NCBI GenBank assembly: GCA_964414815.1
Contig: CAYPXY010000009.1
Location: 1 to 64,000, forward strand
DNA length: 64,000 nucleotides
Reading direction: 5' to 3'
Source: Mariniblastus sp964414815
GTDB taxonomy: Bacteria; Planctomycetota; Planctomycetia; Pirellulales; Pirellulaceae
How positions within the stretch are numbered: the stretch's first letter is position 1; each line of letters starts with the position of its first letter. Of the stretch, positions 8,751 to 17,852 are shown piece by piece. A program made the position numbers and the translations under genes. The notes beneath the pieces are model-generated. The model made no database searches, was not told the origin of the DNA, and was given only the letters and a program-made list of their open reading frames with translations.

Positions 8751-9522
8751 CCTTCGACACCCAACTTCCATGAACGCACGAACCTCAACACGACCCCATC
8801 GAACGGACGGCCGGACACCGCTGCGAATCGCCCGGCCGGTTGCCATGTCGGCGATCCATTTGCACAAAAGCTACAGCAAAGCCCGTTTGCAGGTGCCGGT
8901 ACTCAAAGGCATCGATCTTGAAATTCGCGAGGGCGATTTCACCGCGATCATCGGGCAATCGGGCTCTGGAAAGAGCACGTTGTTGCATCTGCTGGGCACG
9001 CTCGATGCGCCTGACAAAGGCGAAATTCATTTTCGCGGGCAGCGCATCGATCAATGGCCTGCCCGTAAGAAGGACCATCTGCGCAATACCGAGTTCGGGA
9101 TGATCTTTCAGTTCTATCACCTGCTGCCGGAGTTGACCACGATGGAAAACGTGATGATTCCGTTGATGGTAAAGGAAAATGCTTGGTCGTTCTGGCGCAA
9201 CAAATCGGGCTATCAGCGCCGAGCCACGCAATTGCTGGAAATGGTGGGCCTGAGCCATCGGTTGAACCACAAGCCAAACCAGCTTTCCGGCGGCGAAATG
9301 CAACGAACCGCGATCGCGCGGGCATTGATCGGCAAGCCTTCGATTTTGCTAGCTGACGAACCGACCGGCAACCTGGACTCTGAAAACGGTCGGGAAGTGA
9401 TGCAGACATTGAACCTGCTTCGCCAGACTGAAAATCTTACGGTCGTGATGGTCACTCACGATGAGAATCTTGCCCAATCCGCCGATCACGTGATCCATTT
9501 GGTCAATGGGCAAGTGGCTTGA
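8743..9522 (+). CDS. lolD: ABC transporter ATP-binding protein, LolD type
   Basis: ATPase partner of the preceding permease, 259 aa. Walker A is GQSGSGKST, the Q-loop lies in FQFYHLLPELTTMENV (characteristic of LolD/MacB), the signature is LSGGEMQRTAIARAL, Walker B is ILLADEPTGNLD and the switch histidine is in VTHDENLA. The ATG at 8743 lies inside the permease's last codons (ATGAGTGA). A later in-frame ATG (MSAIHLHKSY, at 8845) would give the usual family length, so the first ~34 residues, rich in Arg, Thr and Pro, may not be translated. LolD-like by motif; MacB-type export cannot be excluded. Confidence 0.9.
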   Translation: MSDLRHPTSMNARTSTRPHRTDGRTPLRIARPVAMSAIHLHKSYSKARLQVPVLKGIDLEIREGDFTAIIGQSGSGKSTLLHLLGTLDAPDKGEIHFRGQRIDQWPARKKDHLRNTEFGMIFQFYHLLPELTTMENVMIPLMVKENAWSFWRNKSGYQRRATQLLEMVGLSHRLNHKPNQLSGGEMQRTAIARALIGKPSILLADEPTGNLDSENGREVMQTLNLLRQTENLTVVMVTHDENLAQSADHVIHLVNGQVA

Positions 9523-9621
9523 GAGGCATTGGTCAGTGGCCGTTGGTAGTTGATCGTTTTCCGTACGAACTCAGGGAGTGGGAGTCCTTTCTCAGGCAGA
9601 CCCGACTTGTTGGCGCTCCTG

Positions 9622-11577
9622 CTACCGGTTCCTCTCGTTCGTCAAATACGTGTAACTGTTCTTCAAATCGAGGAAAAAGTCGAGGTTTCCGGCGGCTTCT
9701 TCTGGGCCGATCAAGCCTTTTGATTCTGCGGATTGCACCAGATCGCGGATGTTGCGTTCGATTCGGTTAGAGTCGTGGTGGACGTGCATCAGCACATCTT
9801 CCAGGTCAGAACCGGGCACAAATTCCCAAGTCGCCGCATCGTGCGGATCGTTGATGGTCGCAATATGAAACTTACCCATCAAATTGTGGTCGTCGCTGAG
9901 AGCCTCCTGATAGGCGCCGATCATGAAAATGCCAATGTAGTAAGGTTCGCAGTTGAGCGTATGGAGCGCCAACGACTCGCGGTCTCCGAAATCGCCCACA
10001 AAGCAATCGATCTTGCCATCGGAATCGCAAGTGATGTCGCCGAGTACAGCATGGACCGTTGGCCGTTCGTTCAGCCGACTGATGGGCATCACTGGAAACA
10101 ACTGCTTCAAGGCCCACGCATCGGGCAGCGCCTGAAACAGCGAAAAGTTTCCAAAATACGTGTCGGCCAGCGCGTTTTGTAGCTGCTCCAGTTCGCGGGG
10201 AACAAAATCGAGATTGTCCAGCAGCGAATTAATCTTCTTACAAATCGCCAATCCCATTCGCTCGGCGTACGAACGATGCCAGATGTCGAACATCCCGTTG
10301 GAAAACATCTGCAGCGCCATTTCGATCATGGCTTGGGCATCGTGATAACTTTCCAGCAGGTTCTTCTCATTCAATTCGCTGTAGATTTCCCGCAATTCCC
10401 GCAGAGGAATATGATCGTCGGGTTGAACTTCATTTTCACGATCGATGGCGGCGACAAAGGCCCGGTTCCCTTCATCGTCCAGGTTATCCATGGTACTTTG
10501 CGACGTTCCAATGACAGGCACGACCAGCATGCTGTGATGGGCCACCAGCGCACGGCCCGATTCAGAATAAATATCGGGATGCGGTTTGCCGGCGTCGTCG
10601 CATACCGACTGGATCTGATAAACCACGTCGTTCGCATATTCGCGAAGCGTGTAGTTCATGCTTGACAATTCCTTGTTCTGGTTGCCCGTGTAATCGACGG
10701 CCAAGCCGCCGCCGACATCGATCGTCTTGATCGGGACACCGTACTCGATCAGGTTGCAGTAAACTCGCGACATCTCGATCAACGCGTCCTTGATTTTGCG
10801 GACGTTGGTGATCTGGCTGCCCGGATGGAAATGCAGCAGGTGCAAACAATCCAGGAATCCGGCGGTGTCGAGCCGCTCAATGGCCACCGTCAGCTCGGGG
10901 ATCGACAGTCCAAATTTTGACCGAGAGCCACCGGAACTGCTCCAGTGTCCTCCCCCCTTTGAGGAGACTTTGACTCGAATCCCCAGCCGTGGCCGAATAC
11001 CGGTTTCCTTGGACAGATCCAGAATCAGGTCCAGTTCGTTGGGTTTTTCGATGACAATGGTCATGTCACGTCCCAGCTTCAAGGCTCGCAGGGCCATCTC
11101 AATCACGGTCCGGTCCTTGAACCCGTTGCACAGCAGCGGAGTTTCGGGATTCGCCATGGCGATGACAGCCATCAATTCGGCTTTACTGCCCGCCTCGAGT
11201 CCGCCACCGAATTTTGCACCGGCGACAATCGCGGCAGAGATGACTTCGTGATGTTGGTTGACTTTGACGGGGTAGAAGAGCTTGTACTTTCCCTGGAAAC
11301 CGTAGCTATTGATGGCACTTTGGAAAGCCTGGTTGATCTGCTCGGTTCGCTTCTGGATGATTCCCGGAAAGCGAATGATCATGGGCGGTTTCGCACCCTG
11401 ACCGACAAAGTGGTTGACGATATCGACCAGCCGAAGGTCGGGTTTACCGGTTTGATTCGTATCAACCGTCAAAAAACCTTGCGAATCCACTGAGAAATAA
11501 TTCTTGCCCCAGCGAGTGAGGTTATATAAATCAGCGGTATCGCTACTCGTCCAAGGACGATTGGGTTGGTCTAGCAT
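9622..11577 (-). CDS. speA: biosynthetic arginine decarboxylase
   Basis: PLP enzyme converting arginine to agmatine, the first step of polyamine synthesis by the agmatine route; 651 aa, the normal length for SpeA. The PLP-binding lysine is in YKLFYPVKVNQ near residue 100. A glycine-rich loop lies in TIDVGGGLAVDYTGN, and EPYYIGIFMIGAYQE is a typical C-terminal barrel motif. The fold is alanine-racemase-like. It stands alone: no speB or other polyamine gene is in the window. Both flanks carry short low-complexity repeats of the TGACCACTG type (about 9530 and 11750). Confidence 0.96.
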   Translation of the reverse strand: MLDQPNRPWTSSDTADLYNLTRWGKNYFSVDSQGFLTVDTNQTGKPDLRLVDIVNHFVGQGAKPPMIIRFPGIIQKRTEQINQAFQSAINSYGFQGKYKLFYPVKVNQHHEVISAAIVAGAKFGGGLEAGSKAELMAVIAMANPETPLLCNGFKDRTVIEMALRALKLGRDMTIVIEKPNELDLILDLSKETGIRPRLGIRVKVSSKGGGHWSSSGGSRSKFGLSIPELTVAIERLDTAGFLDCLHLLHFHPGSQITNVRKIKDALIEMSRVYCNLIEYGVPIKTIDVGGGLAVDYTGNQNKELSSMNYTLREYANDVVYQIQSVCDDAGKPHPDIYSESGRALVAHHSMLVVPVIGTSQSTMDNLDDEGNRAFVAAIDRENEVQPDDHIPLRELREIYSELNEKNLLESYHDAQAMIEMALQMFSNGMFDIWHRSYAERMGLAICKKINSLLDNLDFVPRELEQLQNALADTYFGNFSLFQALPDAWALKQLFPVMPISRLNERPTVHAVLGDITCDSDGKIDCFVGDFGDRESLALHTLNCEPYYIGIFMIGAYQEALSDDHNLMGKFHIATINDPHDAATWEFVPGSDLEDVLMHVHHDSNRIERNIRDLVQSAESKGLIGPEEAAGNLDFFLDLKNSYTYLTNERNR

Positions 11578-11581
11578 GTTC

Positions 11582-11626
11582 GGGGTTGGGGAATCGGGGT
11601 TGGGGAATCGGGTTTGGGGAATCGGG
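11582..11626. repeat. 14-bp tandem repeat, three copies
   Basis: GGGGTTGGGGAATC is present twice exactly (11582-11595, 11596-11609) and once with one change (11610-11623), followed by GGG. It lies immediately upstream of the speA start. The G-rich strand could in principle form a quadruplex; this is untested. Confidence 0.9.
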
Positions 11627-11892
11627 AGCTACGGCAAAGGAGGCAGAAAGATCGAACGCAGAAAAAGGTCGGAGGTCGGAGGTCCGGTTGCGTTCTCCAA
11701 CCCCTGCAAACTTCCCAATGTCCTTTTGGTTCTTTTTGTCTCAACGGCCTACTGACCACTGCCAACTGACCACTGCCAAAAAAGTATGTTATCATTTCTG
11801 TGCCCGGAGGGAATTGGCTATCTCGTCAGCGGGAACATTTTGGGCTTTTTTGTAGCAGTGCCACGGGACCGTGAGGGCAAAGGGGAATGCTA

Positions 11893-11943
11893 CAAGCTTA
11901 AGCGTCGCCACCACCCGCCCCTGCGTTGGAGTGCTTAAGCTTG
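11893..11943. repeat. inverted repeat, 11-bp arms
   Basis: CAAGCTTAAGC at 11893-11903 and its exact reverse complement GCTTAAGCTTG at 11933-11943 enclose 29 nt. There is no T-tract, so it is not a typical terminator. It may be a dispersed palindromic repeat. Confidence 0.7.
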
Positions 11944-12109
11944 CGGTATGGTGGCCAAGTTGCGGCCAAGAGGAGTGGAAAAATCGCCAAGGGGTCGGGA
12001 GACTTTTCTTTGACTAAGCAACTCCGCCCGTTACTGAAATATCATACGTTCATTTGCGCCTCTCGAAAATCCCGACGGAAAAGACTCTCGCCCTCATCCC
12101 GCATTCCGC

Positions 12110-12646
12110 ATGCAACGACTTCGAATCATTCTGACACCTTTGATTTTCTATCCGACATTGGCGTGGAACGTGCTGCTTGGCCGAATCCTGCGTTTGCGGA
12201 ACTGGTGGGATGGGGTGGATGAGCGATTGATCCTGGGGGCACTCCCGTTTCGTCGCGATGTGCCGAAACTGGCCGCTTCAGGCGTCACGGGGGTGGTCAA
12301 TACCTGTCGGGAATATTCCGGGCCGATCAGCGACTATGAAGATTTCCAGATCGAGCAGTTTTACATGCCGACGGTGGACTTTACGCATCCCCGTTTCGAA
12401 GATGTCTGCCAGGCTGTTTCATTTATCGAAAGAAAATTGGCCGAAGGAGGCAAGGTTTACGTCCATTGCAAAGCCGGTCGCGCGCGAAGTGCGACCGTTG
12501 CCATGTGCTGGATGATCAAGCACTATCAGATCACCGCCCAGGAGGCCCAGCAGCGGCTCCAACTCAAACGCCCCCACATCAATCCGCATTTGTACGAGCG
12601 GCCCGTGGTGCTGGAATACGAAAAGCAGTTTTTATCGCTGGTCTGA
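12110..12646 (+). CDS. PTPMT1-like dual-specificity phosphatase, probable phosphatidylglycerophosphate phosphatase
   Basis: A 178-aa Cys-dependent phosphatase. The active-site loop is VHCKAGRARS (CX5R; Cys near residue 122). Upstream, DERLILGALPFRRDVPKLA and the acid-containing loop MPTVDFTHPRFEDV match the layout of mitochondrial PTPMT1, which dephosphorylates phosphatidylglycerophosphate to phosphatidylglycerol for cardiolipin synthesis. I recall that a mammalian-type enzyme of this kind was described in the planctomycete Rhodopirellula baltica. The hydrophobic N-terminus (IILTPLIFYPTLAWNVLL) suggests membrane anchoring. The start has no SD, but no better one exists. The substrate is inferred from the family. 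Confidence 0.85.
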   Translation: MQRLRIILTPLIFYPTLAWNVLLGRILRLRNWWDGVDERLILGALPFRRDVPKLAASGVTGVVNTCREYSGPISDYEDFQIEQFYMPTVDFTHPRFEDVCQAVSFIERKLAEGGKVYVHCKAGRARSATVAMCWMIKHYQITAQEAQQRLQLKRPHINPHLYERPVVLEYEKQFLSLV

Positions 12647-12743
12647 AAGTTGGTGTTTGGGCCTCACGCCCGTTTTGGTATTGTGTCGGACGGAGTGGCC
12701 CCCGCTGCTCCTTGCCGTATCATTCCCAATTAACCTCAGCGGT

Positions 12744-13532
12744 ATGAAAATCATTCTGATATTGCTTCTGCTGACCACCTTCAGTGGATGCAGGCTGTTT
12801 GACCGCCGCTCGGAACTACCGGACTCGCACGAGTTGGTCCGCGAGCAGATGGTTTTCCACACCAACTTTTTTCTGCCGACACAGCATCGGATCGTGGATG
12901 ATTTGGTCGCACTGCGGTATGACGTTGCCCGAACCCTGGAACTTCCGCTTTCTGATGAGCCGATCCAGATTTTTCTGTTCGAGAACGAGCGAAAATTCCG
13001 GCGGTACATCGACCAAAATTATCCAGGCTTTCCGAACCGGCGAGCGTTCTTTATCAAGACCGACACGCAATTGTCCGTGATTGCCTTTTGGGGAGATCGG
13101 ATCGCGGAAGACATTCGACATGAAGCGACGCACGGATACGTCCACTCCTCCGTGCCGAACGTTCCTCTTTGGCTCGACGAAGGGATCGCCGAGTATTTCG
13201 AAGTATCTCGTAGCGAGCAGGGGATCAATACGACCCATGTTCGGATTTTGGCCAGTGCGTTGCGGAACGAAGACTGGAAGCCTGATCTCGACCGCCTTGA
13301 GAGCCTGGCTCAGGATGTCGATCTGACCAGCCTGCAATATGCCGAGTCATGGCTGTGGGTGCATTTCCTGTTGAACTGCGATGCCCATACAAGATCGCTG
13401 ATTTGTCAGACGCTCCGTCAGTTACGCGAGACCGGCCAGGCACCGCCCATCGCGGCTGGAATTCAGGAGTGGCTTCCCGATGCCAACCACTTGTTGATCA
13501 TGCATTTGAAAAAACTGGCCGACGAAGCCTAA
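12744..13532 (+). CDS. lipoprotein with a zincin-like HExxH metallopeptidase motif
   Basis: 262 aa. The ATG at 12744 gives a clean lipoprotein signal, MKIILILLLLTTFSGC, with the lipobox cysteine at residue 16. The body contains RHEATHGYVH (HExxH) followed about 20 residues later by WLDEGIAEYFE, the arrangement of gluzincin-type metallopeptidases: two zinc His plus a downstream Glu. Its size and style match planctomycete DUF1570-like or MA-type putative peptidases. An earlier in-frame start at 12657 would bury the signal and was rejected. It converges with the next gene, overlapping by 4 bp. The protease activity is inferred. Confidence 0.8.
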   Translation: MKIILILLLLTTFSGCRLFDRRSELPDSHELVREQMVFHTNFFLPTQHRIVDDLVALRYDVARTLELPLSDEPIQIFLFENERKFRRYIDQNYPGFPNRRAFFIKTDTQLSVIAFWGDRIAEDIRHEATHGYVHSSVPNVPLWLDEGIAEYFEVSRSEQGINTTHVRILASALRNEDWKPDLDRLESLAQDVDLTSLQYAESWLWVHFLLNCDAHTRSLICQTLRQLRETGQAPPIAAGIQEWLPDANHLLIMHLKKLADEA

Positions 13533-14926
13533 CGGGCGTTCCACCACCACTGAGTGGCTCCGGCAGACTTGTGCTGAGCCATTTCATTTAATTGCGGGAC
13601 GACTTCTTCATTTTGGGCCACTCCCCAAGGGTCAAGCTGAACACCGCCGGACGCCGAGATCAGCCAAGCTTTGCCGGAGTGAATATAGCTGCACTGAGTC
13701 GGCACTTTTTGAGGCACATTCCAGGAGGGCGTTTGCAAATCGGATTGACCCAAAATCGCTGGAATCTCAAGTTGTGCTTTTTCTAACAAATTCTCGCGAT
13801 CGATAATGGCTGCGATCACGGACATGTCCATCACGTTTCGCAGTTCGCGGAAACTGGGTTCTTTCTGTGAAAGCTCCTCGAATTTTTCCGTCATGCTATC
13901 GGCCCATTTCGTGGCGAAGGCATTCTTTTTCCCTGTCAGGGTCCGCTTGCCATCTTTGTCAAAACGGCTTTCCTCGGTCATCGCTTTGACAGCCTGGCCG
14001 CGAATCTGCCATACCTTGGCGTCTTCGGATTTGGCAACGGGTTGGTAATTACATTCCATCCAGAACCGCGGTGCCGCATTCGTCATGTCAGCTTTTTTAG
14101 CGGCAGCCATTTCCATCACGCTTGGCATCCCATCGACGGGAGATTTTTCGAATCCCATCGACAGCCGTTTCATCTTGTAGTCCGCTGCCACCAGCACTTG
14201 AGCAAAGCGGCTGTCTTCCGGCACACCGGTCAATGAAACCAGATGATCTCCCATCGTTCGCTCGATTTCGCGGGACATTTCGGGGCGGAACGAGACGTTC
14301 TGGGTGCGGATCGTCTGCATCAGTTTCTGATACGCCTGGGTGCCGGTTTCGGTTGGGTCAATCGATACTGAGATTCCATAGCCGGTTCGTGCGGCTTCGG
14401 ACGAACGGATGGCGGAGAGGAAATCTTCCAGATGGATCGCGGGAGCACCGGTCACCGAGCCGACCACCGAGCCATCGGCATTGACTTTCAGGCCCTCGGC
14501 GGGACCACCGATAATGATATCGTTCGACTCGGGAGCAAGAATCACATATTCGATCCGCTGCAATCCGGCCATGAACCGTACTTCGGGGGACAGGGGTTGT
14601 CCGGCGTCACGGGCGGCGACAATGGCGGCTTCAAGCCCACGTAGCGACACCAGTCTCAGTTCACTCTTTGAATCGAGATCATTGTTCGACTGAGCTTCCT
14701 TCAAGGCGGCTTCTATTTTACTGCGAGTGTTGGCGTCGAGCGCCACGTTTTGGCTCATCACCACCCCATTGGAATCAATACTGACCCCTGCGACGGGACG
14801 AGTGACGATTCCGCCAACAAAACCACCGCCACCCCCAATGACCTGGGCCATTGCAGGGGCAATTGAAAATCCATAAAAAACGCAAATTGCAACCCAAGCT
14901 GTGAGTTTGGCAAAACGAGCCGACAT
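13529..14926 (-). CDS. secreted DUF1598-like planctomycete protein
   Basis: 465 aa with a signal peptide (MSARFAKLTAWVAICVFYGF, cleavage after APAMA). The start at 14926 is fixed by an AGGAG 8 nt upstream; longer in-frame extensions lack this. The body follows the pattern of DUF1598, known mainly from planctomycetes, with the conserved-looking stretches IEYVILAPESNDIIIGGPAE, GYGISVSIDPTETG and ADYKMKRLSMG. No catalytic motif is visible. Function unknown. The family name is recalled, not searched. Confidence 0.8.
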   Translation of the reverse strand: MSARFAKLTAWVAICVFYGFSIAPAMAQVIGGGGGFVGGIVTRPVAGVSIDSNGVVMSQNVALDANTRSKIEAALKEAQSNNDLDSKSELRLVSLRGLEAAIVAARDAGQPLSPEVRFMAGLQRIEYVILAPESNDIIIGGPAEGLKVNADGSVVGSVTGAPAIHLEDFLSAIRSSEAARTGYGISVSIDPTETGTQAYQKLMQTIRTQNVSFRPEMSREIERTMGDHLVSLTGVPEDSRFAQVLVAADYKMKRLSMGFEKSPVDGMPSVMEMAAAKKADMTNAAPRFWMECNYQPVAKSEDAKVWQIRGQAVKAMTEESRFDKDGKRTLTGKKNAFATKWADSMTEKFEELSQKEPSFRELRNVMDMSVIAAIIDRENLLEKAQLEIPAILGQSDLQTPSWNVPQKVPTQCSYIHSGKAWLISASGGVQLDPWGVAQNEEVVPQLNEMAQHKSAGATQWWWNAR

Positions 14927-15217
14927 AGGAAAAACTCCTGAAATGGACGGGGCAACCTCGTCGCCCCGACGAAAATGTAATACGCCTGAAATTGTTTGAC
15001 CAGCTACTGGTGAACCCGGTCGATTCACAGCTAAAATAGAATTAGTCCGTGATTCGTTTTCTCTTGAGCGGCAAACGGCAACGAAATTGCCGCGATACGC
15101 TCTAAGCTTTAGATTACTCAGACCAACCAGCAAAAGCAAGAAAAGTCATTATAATTCTAGCTTATCGCCACGCGAAAAAATGGTTTTCCGGGTTTTCCAA
15201 CACATTTCGCCAGCTTC

Positions 15218-17263
15218 ATGGTTTCTGGAAATCAAGCAAAGTCACCTGCCAATACAGCTTATCTCGTCATTCGGGACGGGAAAAAGTGGTCTGATGTTTT
15301 TCGTCTGACTCCCGGTAGAACCGTTACAATCGGGCGCTCTCCCACCTCTCAAATCGTGATCAAGGATGAGCAGGCCAGCCGCCAGCACGCTGAAATCTTC
15401 CTTTCAGACGGCAAATGGATGCTTCGCGACCTCTCCAGCCGCAACGGAACCGCTGTGGGGCAGGAGCGGGTCTATGGCGACCGAAAGCTCAAACCGGGTG
15501 ATGTGATCTGGATCGCCAGTACCCAAATGGCGTTCGTACTCAATCTATCGACCGCCTATAACCGCAAAATTTTTTCCAAAGTCGAGATCGGACGAGAAAC
15601 AGTCAGTGGGCTGGAGGTTGCTGACGAAAATACCGTTTCCGTCTGCGGACCGGTGATTGCCGAGCCAACCCATATCGTTCAGCGGGTTCAGCGGCCCAAA
15701 ATCCTGCAGGCGGACGAAGAAATACCCCACATCGAAGACTCGAAATTCAACGTCGATGCCACTCGGCTGTGCAGGCTGGCGTTTGAACTGGCCAATGAAA
15801 CGACCCCCCGAGCCATTGCCCGCATGGCCATCGATTGCCTGATCGAAGGCACGCACGTCGATGCCGGAGCCGTGTTGATGGTGCCAGCCAACCGACCGAC
15901 CACCAATGATCCTGACAAGCTCGAAATCCTTGCATGGCGCAGCGAAAACCAGCCGCGATACCAGCGGATCTCAAAATTTCTCACGGAAACGGTACTCAAC
16001 AGCGGCGAGGCCGTGCTGGCTCGCGACATTGAAGACGACAGTGCCCTTGGATTGCGCGACGAATCGGGCCAGATTCATGCAACGGGTGTGATCGCTGCCC
16101 CCATACGAATGAACCGCCGCGTGGTGGGGCTGGTCCATTTGTATACGACGGACAAGAAGGAGTTGCTCGACGTCGATGATCTGGAGTTCACGTTGGCCGT
16201 TGCGGAAACCGTTGCGATGGCGCTCCGAACCCGATATCGCGAACAGAAACTGGTGGAAGACCTGACCAAGACCCGTTCCGAAATCGATCAGTTGCGAAGC
16301 CAGTTGGGCGTCGACAGTGAAATCGTTGGCGCCAGCCCCGCCATGTTTCGGGTTCACGAAGAAGTCGCCAAAGCCGCCCCCAGCAACGCCACTGTTCTGA
16401 TTCGTGGGGAAAGCGGCGTCGGCAAGGAACTGGTCGCACGCTCCGTCCATTTTTCCAGTCCGCGAAAGGCGGGGCCGTTCGTTTGCCTGAACTGTGCCGC
16501 CTTGACGGAATCGCTGCTCGAAAGCGAACTGTTCGGCCACGAGAAAGGAGCTTTCACCGGTGCCACCGACCGAAAAATCGGCAAGTTCGAGGCGGCTCAC
16601 AACGGGACGCTGATGCTCGACGAAATCGGCGAAATGAGTCTATCAATCCAGGCTAAATTTTTGCGAGTACTCGAAGGCCATCCCTTCGAACGCGTCGGAG
16701 GATCGAAAGCGATCAAAACGGATGTTCGCGTGATTGCGGCGACCAATCGCGACCTCGAAGACGACGTGCGGAAGGGAGCCTTTCGAAAAGACCTGTTCTT
16801 CCGATTGCATGTGATTCAGATCGAAGTCCCGGCGCTTCGGTACCGGCCCGAGGATGTGCTGTTGCTGGCCGAGTATTTTCTGAACAAGTTCAATTCCGAA
16901 ACCGGACGCCGGATCACTGGATTCTCGCCGCAGGCTCGGACTCAGTTACAGCGCTACCGCTGGCCGGGGAACGTTCGGGAACTGAAAAATGTCATCGAAC
17001 GAGCCGTCGTGCTTGCCCGTGAAAACGAAATTCAGTTGGACGATTTGTTGTTAACCAATCTGGCCACGGCCAGCGAATCCCGTTTCGATTTCGGAACCAT
17101 CATCTCGCATTACGTTCCAGCATCTCTGGAAGAAGTCGAAAAACAGCACATCGAAGCCACCCTGGAATCGACCGAATGGAACAAAAGCAAAACGGCTCAG
17201 ATTCTCGGCATTGAACGGTCCACGCTCGACCGCAAAATCAAACGCTACGATATTGAAAAATGA
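15218..17263 (+). CDS. FHA-GAF sigma-54-dependent transcriptional activator
   Basis: 681 aa. FHA domain at about 20-105 (TIGRSPTSQIVIKD, SRQHAEI, RDLSSRNGTAV), GAF domain at about 185-340, AAA+ sigma-54 interaction domain at about 375-600, and a Fis-type helix-turn-helix at the C-terminus (NKSKTAQILGIERSTLDRKI). Walker A is GESGVGKE, the sigma-54 contact loop GAFTGA is intact, and Walker B is LMLDEIGEM. The FHA domain implies input from phosphothreonine proteins, so a Ser/Thr kinase such as that at 49709-50563 is a possible upstream partner. That is inference: they are 32 kb apart. No sigma-54 promoter was recognised nearby. Confidence 0.93.
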   Translation: MVSGNQAKSPANTAYLVIRDGKKWSDVFRLTPGRTVTIGRSPTSQIVIKDEQASRQHAEIFLSDGKWMLRDLSSRNGTAVGQERVYGDRKLKPGDVIWIASTQMAFVLNLSTAYNRKIFSKVEIGRETVSGLEVADENTVSVCGPVIAEPTHIVQRVQRPKILQADEEIPHIEDSKFNVDATRLCRLAFELANETTPRAIARMAIDCLIEGTHVDAGAVLMVPANRPTTNDPDKLEILAWRSENQPRYQRISKFLTETVLNSGEAVLARDIEDDSALGLRDESGQIHATGVIAAPIRMNRRVVGLVHLYTTDKKELLDVDDLEFTLAVAETVAMALRTRYREQKLVEDLTKTRSEIDQLRSQLGVDSEIVGASPAMFRVHEEVAKAAPSNATVLIRGESGVGKELVARSVHFSSPRKAGPFVCLNCAALTESLLESELFGHEKGAFTGATDRKIGKFEAAHNGTLMLDEIGEMSLSIQAKFLRVLEGHPFERVGGSKAIKTDVRVIAATNRDLEDDVRKGAFRKDLFFRLHVIQIEVPALRYRPEDVLLLAEYFLNKFNSETGRRITGFSPQARTQLQRYRWPGNVRELKNVIERAVVLARENEIQLDDLLLTNLATASESRFDFGTIISHYVPASLEEVEKQHIEATLESTEWNKSKTAQILGIERSTLDRKIKRYDIEK

Positions 17264-17852
17264 TTTCTTCAGGAATCTGCTGGACATGCGCACTCAATGG
17301 CAGAAATCGGCCAGTAACCAATCCGTGTATGAAGGATCGCTTTGATCTCGATCCACCGCTGTGAAAACCCCGTTGACGCGGGTCGGGGGTGTGTTCCAGA
17401 GCCTCTATTGGCTCCTTCGATTTGCCGGAGTCATCTGGTTCCCCGGAACAAAGTGGCTGAGCACCAAAATGTCCCCGTAAAAATCGGAAAATGCCCTTTC
17501 CTGACGAAGTAAAATAACTAAGATATTGCCAAAACCATTCCAGGGTTGTTTTTGCTGCTTGCGCCCTTTTCGCGCAAGCGTCGCTGTGCGCGGGTGTCCT
17601 GACGCTGTTTGTGGCCTCCCGGCGCTGTGTGTTGGTTCCCTCCACACGCTGTTTTCCCGCAGGCGAAGCCCGAAATGACAGGGAAGTCCGTTTCCAGCGT
17701 CAGACAATCGCGAACCAGACCGTCCTTTTCTGTCGCCCAGTCAGCAACTGTCTTGGTGTGTAGCCCCGTAGTGGGGCAACGTTGTCCGATGGCTGAATGA
17801 ATGGTTCTGCCGTTTTCACATTTGTGATTATTTTTACATTTACGGTGTTTAG
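17264..17852. other. intergenic region upstream of fusA
   Basis: 589 nt with no credible gene. It contains two hairpins, GCTTGCGC/GCGCAAGC (17557-17579) and GCCCC-GTAGT-GGGGC (17763-17777), and an AT-rich stretch just before fusA (TTTTCACATTTGTGATTATT). The fusA promoter and leader should be here. No riboswitch was recognised. Confidence 0.5.

Larger units (their letters stand above)
11578..12109. other. intergenic region rich in short repeats
   Basis: No credible gene. It holds a 14-bp triple repeat (11582-11623), short GGTCGGAGGTCGGAGG repeats near 11670, TGACCACTGCCAACTGACCA near 11755, and an 11-bp inverted repeat at 11893-11943. It separates the divergent speA and the phosphatase gene, so it should contain both promoters, but no convincing -35/-10 was picked out. 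Confidence 0.6.

Noticed and set aside
13349..13591. Plus-strand frame at the end of the zincin-like lipoprotein gene
   Set aside because: It is out of frame with the lipoprotein and has neither a start signal nor a recognisable composition.
17238..17707. Overlapping minus-strand frames between the sigma-54 activator and fusA
   Set aside because: Arg/Ser/His-rich, no SD or domain, and disrupted by hairpins. Treated as non-coding.
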